Of a stretch of 64,000 nt of DNA, positions 61,001 through 64,000 are shown piece by piece. The translations under genes were made by a program, and so were the position numbers. Numbering within the stretch: position 1 is the stretch's first letter; each line of letters begins with the position of its first letter. The notes below the pieces were generated by a model. That model saw only the letters and a list, made by a program, of their open reading frames with translations. It made no database searches and had not been told where the DNA came from. The stretch comes from Palsa-504 sp963800415 (lineage in GTDB: Bacteria; Actinomycetota; Actinomycetes; Streptosporangiales; Streptosporangiaceae): assembly GCA_963800415.1 (NCBI GenBank), contig CAWDBS010000073.1:1-64000 (forward strand), given 5' to 3'.

Positions 61001-61809
61001 CGCCGCTGAAGCGGATCGGCTTCGACATCTCCAACCCGCAGTTCATCAGCGGGACGGCGTACTTCGATCACCTGGCCAAAGACGTCGCGCAGTGGGACCT
61101 GCTGCTCTCGCCGAACCCGTTCAGCACCCCGATCATGCGCCGCGCGTTCCGGTACGACGGGGAGATCTGCGAGTACGGTTACCCGGGCAACGACCTGCTC
61201 AGCCGGGCCGACAGCGCGGAAGTGGCGGCGCGGGTCCGGGACCGGCTCGGGCTGCCGGACGGGAAGCGAGTGGTCCTCTACGCGCCGACCTGGCGGGACA
61301 ACCAGGTGTACGCCAACGGCCGCAGGTACCGGTTCGACATGCGCCTGGACCTGGAGCGAGCCTGGCGGGAACTCGGCCAGGACCACGTGTTCCTCATCCG
61401 CGGGCACCACCACATGGCGGACGACGTGCCCGCGGGTATGCGGCCCGGCTTCGCGATCAACGTCACCGCCTACCCCGATATCACCGAGCTCTTCCTGGTG
61501 TCCGATGTCCTGGTCACCGACTACTCATCGGCCATGTTCGACTTCGCGGTCACCGGCCGCCCGATGCTCTTCTTCACTTATGACCTGGCCGAGTACCGCG
61601 ACAGCCTGCGCGGCTTCTACTTCGACTTCGAGGCGGAAGCCCCCGGGCCGCTGCTGGCCAGCTCGGCCGAGGTGATCGAGGCCGTCCGGGACCTTGACTC
61701 CGTTGCCGCCTCCTGCCGCGACGCCTACCGGCGTTTCGCAGCTAAGTTTTCCTCCCTGGAGGACGGCAAGGCGGCCGCCCGCATCTGCGACCGCCTCTTC
61801 ACCACCTGA
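58062..61809 (+). CDS. Bifunctional GT2 glycosyltransferase / CDP-glycerol glycerophosphotransferase (TagF-like), frameshifted
   Basis: A protein of about 1249 residues. Residues 1-330 are a GT2 domain (ISVVVAFFNNEDDLADCLDS, MVDDASTDGSA, AHGGPGGARNRG, FVDGDD). Near 58437 an extra G shifts the frame; it resumes as KGINPSALHSL and VSVWNKLFRRSFW and runs to 61809. The C-terminal third is TagF-like: WHGTPLKRIGFD, YAPTWRDN, FLIRGHHHMADD and VLVTDYSSAMFDFA carry the expected His and Asp/Ser residues. Between them lie a Pro-rich linker made by an inserted repeat (59128-59211), a beta-rich region and (GPAST) repeats. It likely polymerises a teichoic-acid-like or other phosphodiester glycopolymer. GTG 58062 follows AGGAGG. 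Confidence 0.85.
59128..59211. repeat. G/C-palindromic dispersed repeat, copy B, inserted in frame
   Basis: CCCCGGGGGGAACGATCCCC...CAGCTCATGG...CGGGGAGC-type blocks are the reverse complement of copy A. The 84-bp element equals 28 codons and is read through as PGGTIPPRPPQ and LPAPPDPPGPP, forming a linker between the GT2 and TagF parts. Confidence 0.85.
59791..59865. repeat. 15-bp coding minisatellite, about 5 units
   Basis: Tandem CGGGCCCAGCCAGCA units encode (GPAST) repeats in the middle linker of the GT2-TagF protein. Near-perfect unit identity suggests recent expansion. Confidence 0.9.
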
Positions 61810-62000
61810 CCCCATCTCACCCAGACCGGCCAGTTCCATGATCACGTGCCCAAGAGCTCAGGAAATGACGCTTCTGGCACATGATCTCGGCATGCGGCGG
61901 CCGCCGAAGCCGCGCGGACGGGCGGCTTCCCCGCGCGGCCTTGGATACTGTGGGGCCAGGGTGCTGCCGGGCCTGAGCCTGCACCCGGGAAGGGACAGCT

Positions 62001-63686
62001 GTGCCGGAGACCGATATCGGACCCGAGGACCCGGCCGCGACGATCGCGGCGCCGGAGTCGCCCACGTCGGCCTCCCGGCCCGCGGCCCGGGCACGAGCCG
62101 GGCGCGGACGGGCGAGCCAGCCCGAATCCGCGGCGGTTGCCAAGCGGAGAGGCTGGCTGGTCATCGCCGTTCCTGCCGTCACGTCGCTCGCGGTCGGCGG
62201 GTACGAGATCGGCGGACCCTCGCTGTGGCGGGACGAGGCGTATACCAAGGACGCCATCGGGCGCCCGGTCAGCCAGATCTTCGCTCTGCTCGGGCACCAG
62301 GATGCGGTGCACGGCGCCTACTACCTCCTCATGCACCTCGTCGCGGCCGCGGCCGGCACCTCGGCCACAGCCCTGCGGTTGCCTTCGCTGTGCGCCATGA
62401 TCATCACCACCGCGTTCACCGCGGCGATCGGCCGCCGGGCGGCCGCCCTGGCGCTGGCCCCCGGCGCCGGGAGCGCCGGCCGCCTGGACATCCCGGCGCT
62501 GACCGGGCTGCTGTCCGGCCTGGTGTTCGCGACCGCGCCTTATATGACCTACTACGCCCAGATGGCCAGGTCGTACGCGATCGTGACCATGTTCGCCACG
62601 ATCGCCACCTACCTGCTGATCCGGGCATATACCGCGGGCCGGTGGGGATGGTGGGCGGCCTACGCGGCCGCCATCGCCCTGGCCGGCCTGTTCAACCTGT
62701 TCGGGCTGCTGATCCTGGCCGCGCATGTCGTGACGCTGCTGCTGACCGATGCCCGCGGCCACGCCGCACCCGGGCGCTGGATCGGCCGGATCCCGCTGCG
62801 CTGGCTGGCCGCCTCGGCGGCTGCGGTGATCGTACTCGGCCCGCTGCTCAGCGTCGCGCGCCGCGAGCAGCAGCAGATTTCCTGGGTGACCCGGCCCGGC
62901 TTCCGGACCTTCGAACGGCTCCTGGCAGACTTCGCGGGCTCGAAGGCACTGGTGCTCCCGATCGCCCTGCTCGTGCTGGCGGGTATCGCGGCCGCCTGCC
63001 TCGCGGACAACTGGCGCCCGCTCAACCCAGCCGCGATAGCGCTGCCGTGGCTGGTCGTCCCGCCCTTCCTGCTGATCGGGGGGTCCTACGTCAAGCCGGT
63101 CTACGTCGAGCGGTACGTCGAGTTCTGCCTGCCCGCGCTGGCCATCCTGGTCGCCGCGGGCCTCGTCGGCCTGATCAGGCTCGCCGCCAGCCAGCGGCTG
63201 AGACAGCGGGGCCTGACCTGGCTGCCGCCCGGACTAGCCGCGCTGGTTACGGCGGGGCTCGCCGTCATGCTCATCGGGCCGCAGGGCGCGATCAGGCAGA
63301 CGGCCGCCCGGCCCGACAACCTGCGACTGGCCTCGGCCATCGTCGCAGCCAACGAGCAACCCGGGGACGTGGTCTTCTACATCCCGGTCAACATGCACGT
63401 CCTCGGCACCGGGTACCCGGCACCGTTCCTGCGGCTCCGCAACATCGCGCTGGCCGAGTCGCCGATCGCCTCGGCCACCCTGACCGGCACCGAGATCACC
63501 AGTCCGGCTTTGCTCAAGAGCCGGTTCACCGACGTCAGGCACGTGTGGGTGGTCACCGGAAACAGCAACTACAAGTTCCCCACGCCGTCCACGCCGGTGG
63601 ACAAGGAGAAGATGACCCTACTGAGGGGCCTGCACATCCTGCACCGCTGGCAGGCCGGCGAAGTAATGCTCACCCTCTACGGATAA
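62001..63686 (+). CDS. Polytopic membrane glycosyltransferase (GT39/ArnT-like)
   Basis: A 561-residue protein with a polar N-terminus of about 50 residues and roughly ten to twelve hydrophobic segments. The first extracytoplasmic loop has the acidic motif SLWRDEAYT, and YYAQMARSYA follows in the next loop, as in lipid-phosphosugar-dependent GT-C enzymes (PMT, ArnT, GT39). The C-terminal 140 residues are extracytoplasmic and soluble. The GTG at 62001 follows GAAGGGA. It probably decorates a cell-surface polymer or protein using polyprenyl-phosphate sugars, fitting the neighbouring GT2-TagF and amidotransferase genes. Confidence 0.85.
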   Translation: MPETDIGPEDPAATIAAPESPTSASRPAARARAGRGRASQPESAAVAKRRGWLVIAVPAVTSLAVGGYEIGGPSLWRDEAYTKDAIGRPVSQIFALLGHQDAVHGAYYLLMHLVAAAAGTSATALRLPSLCAMIITTAFTAAIGRRAAALALAPGAGSAGRLDIPALTGLLSGLVFATAPYMTYYAQMARSYAIVTMFATIATYLLIRAYTAGRWGWWAAYAAAIALAGLFNLFGLLILAAHVVTLLLTDARGHAAPGRWIGRIPLRWLAASAAAVIVLGPLLSVARREQQQISWVTRPGFRTFERLLADFAGSKALVLPIALLVLAGIAAACLADNWRPLNPAAIALPWLVVPPFLLIGGSYVKPVYVERYVEFCLPALAILVAAGLVGLIRLAASQRLRQRGLTWLPPGLAALVTAGLAVMLIGPQGAIRQTAARPDNLRLASAIVAANEQPGDVVFYIPVNMHVLGTGYPAPFLRLRNIALAESPIASATLTGTEITSPALLKSRFTDVRHVWVVTGNSNYKFPTPSTPVDKEKMTLLRGLHILHRWQAGEVMLTLYG

Positions 63687-63911
63687 CCCGCGAGTCGATG
63701 AAGGTGGCAGGCTACGGAACTGAATCACTACGTTGCCACATCCATTGAGTCCACTTCCACCCCAAGCCCGCCCGGGAGCGGTGGGGCGGAATATGGGTTA
63801 AGGGCGGGGAATATGGGTTAAGGGCGGAATGTACGGGTTGGCGACGGGCGTGCGGATTGGGGAAAGGGCCGGGGTCCGAGGCTCAGGACCGGGGCCTCCG
63901 GGAACCGACGC
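63687..63911. other. Intergenic region with 20-bp tandem repeats
   Basis: The stretch holds two full and one partial unit of GGAATATGGGTTAAGGGCG (63788-63839) with a 20-bp period and then G/C-rich sequence. No gene is supported. It lies between convergent genes, so the repeats have no obvious promoter role. Confidence 0.6.
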
Positions 63912-64000
63912 TCAGGCGCCGGAGGACTCCGCTCGGGGGGCGGCGAACCCGCTGGCTATCAGCTGCTCCCGGATCTTCCTGCGGCCGCGATGCAGCCGGG
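63912..64000 (-). CDS. ECF-type sigma factor, C-terminal end (rest outside window)
   Basis: Reading from the right edge the minus strand gives RLHRGRRKIREQLIASGFA and a stop at 63912. SRLHRGRRxLRxxL is the end of sigma region 4.2 in ECF sigma factors such as the SigR/SigE group. Only 28 residues are visible, so the subgroup cannot be fixed. Confidence 0.6.
   Translation of the reverse strand, partial: RLHRGRRKIREQLIASGFAAPRAESSGA

Noticed and set aside
59119..61413. 764-residue minus-strand open frame opposite GT2-TagF
   Set aside because: Composition is that of an antisense shadow, and the plus-strand protein has clear GT2 and TagF motifs.
61837..61885. Inverted repeat GATCACGTGCC...GGCACATGATC downstream of the TagF gene
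   Set aside because: Imperfect arms with a long spacer; it could be a weak terminator or chance, and I could not support a specific role.

Overview
The window is 64 kb of very GC-rich DNA from a high-GC actinomycete. Gene density, GTG/TTG starts, leaderless-looking promoters, a HAIR box at lon, CIRCE boxes at a lone groEL, DUF3263/DUF3027/DUF2530 genes, a DtxR/IdeR-type regulator and a SpoIIE-PAS-GAF phosphatase all fit that assignment. The order otsB-otsA / thrC-moaD-csp-groEL / csp-MFS-DUF3027 / serC-citA-pdxH-dtxR recalls the Streptomyces core chromosome; I infer Streptomycetales, Streptosporangiales or a close relative, not a species.

Layout. 0-6 kb: the end of a TetR regulator, then an operon-like run of an HlyD-type adaptor, a lipoprotein, a processive GT2 synthase and a phosphopantetheinyl transferase. 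The first three look like a synthase-dependent exopolysaccharide machine. 6-9 kb: a lutABC-type lactate oxidation operon, running convergently into a secreted beta-helix protein with two identical PKD repeats (9-11.5 kb). 11.7-20.4 kb: lon under a perfect HAIR operator, a membrane-anchored subtilisin-fold protein that has lost its catalytic residues, a SAM hydroxide adenosyltransferase, and the trehalose pair otsB/otsA. 20.4-25.4 kb: a SAM-I riboswitch in front of a threonine-synthase-family gene and a MoaD/ThiS-type sulfur carrier (possibly a homocysteine-forming pair), a cold-shock gene, groEL behind two CIRCE boxes, and a second cold-shock-domain gene. 25.4-42.2 kb: conserved chromosomal genes (MFS, DUF3027, DUF2530, MarR, thpR, serC, citA, pdxH, dtxR, SpoIIE phosphatase, thiolase, wHTH regulator, secreted protein, argS, plsX).

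42.5-55.9 kb is a scrambled accessory zone. It holds a kamA fragment, a nearly identical duplicated winged-helix (AlkZ-like) gene of which one copy is frameshifted, an SDR/ABC chimera produced by deletion from a nearby parent locus, collapsed ABC-transporter remnants, a MarR gene with 15-bp operator iterons, a PaaH-like dehydrogenase, and pseudogenes of a GNAT protein, a GH65 phosphorylase, an XRE/DUF5753 regulator, a contractile-injection tail sheath and tube, and an alpha/beta hydrolase. 56-63.7 kb is a surface-glycopolymer cluster: asnB-type amidotransferase, a giant GT2-TagF fusion and a GT39-like membrane glycosyltransferase. The window ends in the 3' end of a sigma-factor-like gene on the minus strand.

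Two window-wide patterns stand out. First, a family of about 75-85 bp G/C-palindromic repeats occurs at 20.4, 58.0 and 59.1 kb, the last inserted in frame in the GT2-TagF gene; in addition, 15-21 bp minisatellites encode low-complexity tails and linkers in several genes. Second, at least eight otherwise intact genes carry a single-base frameshift, nearly all +1 insertions, so sequencing or assembly error must be considered before calling housekeeping genes such as serC broken.
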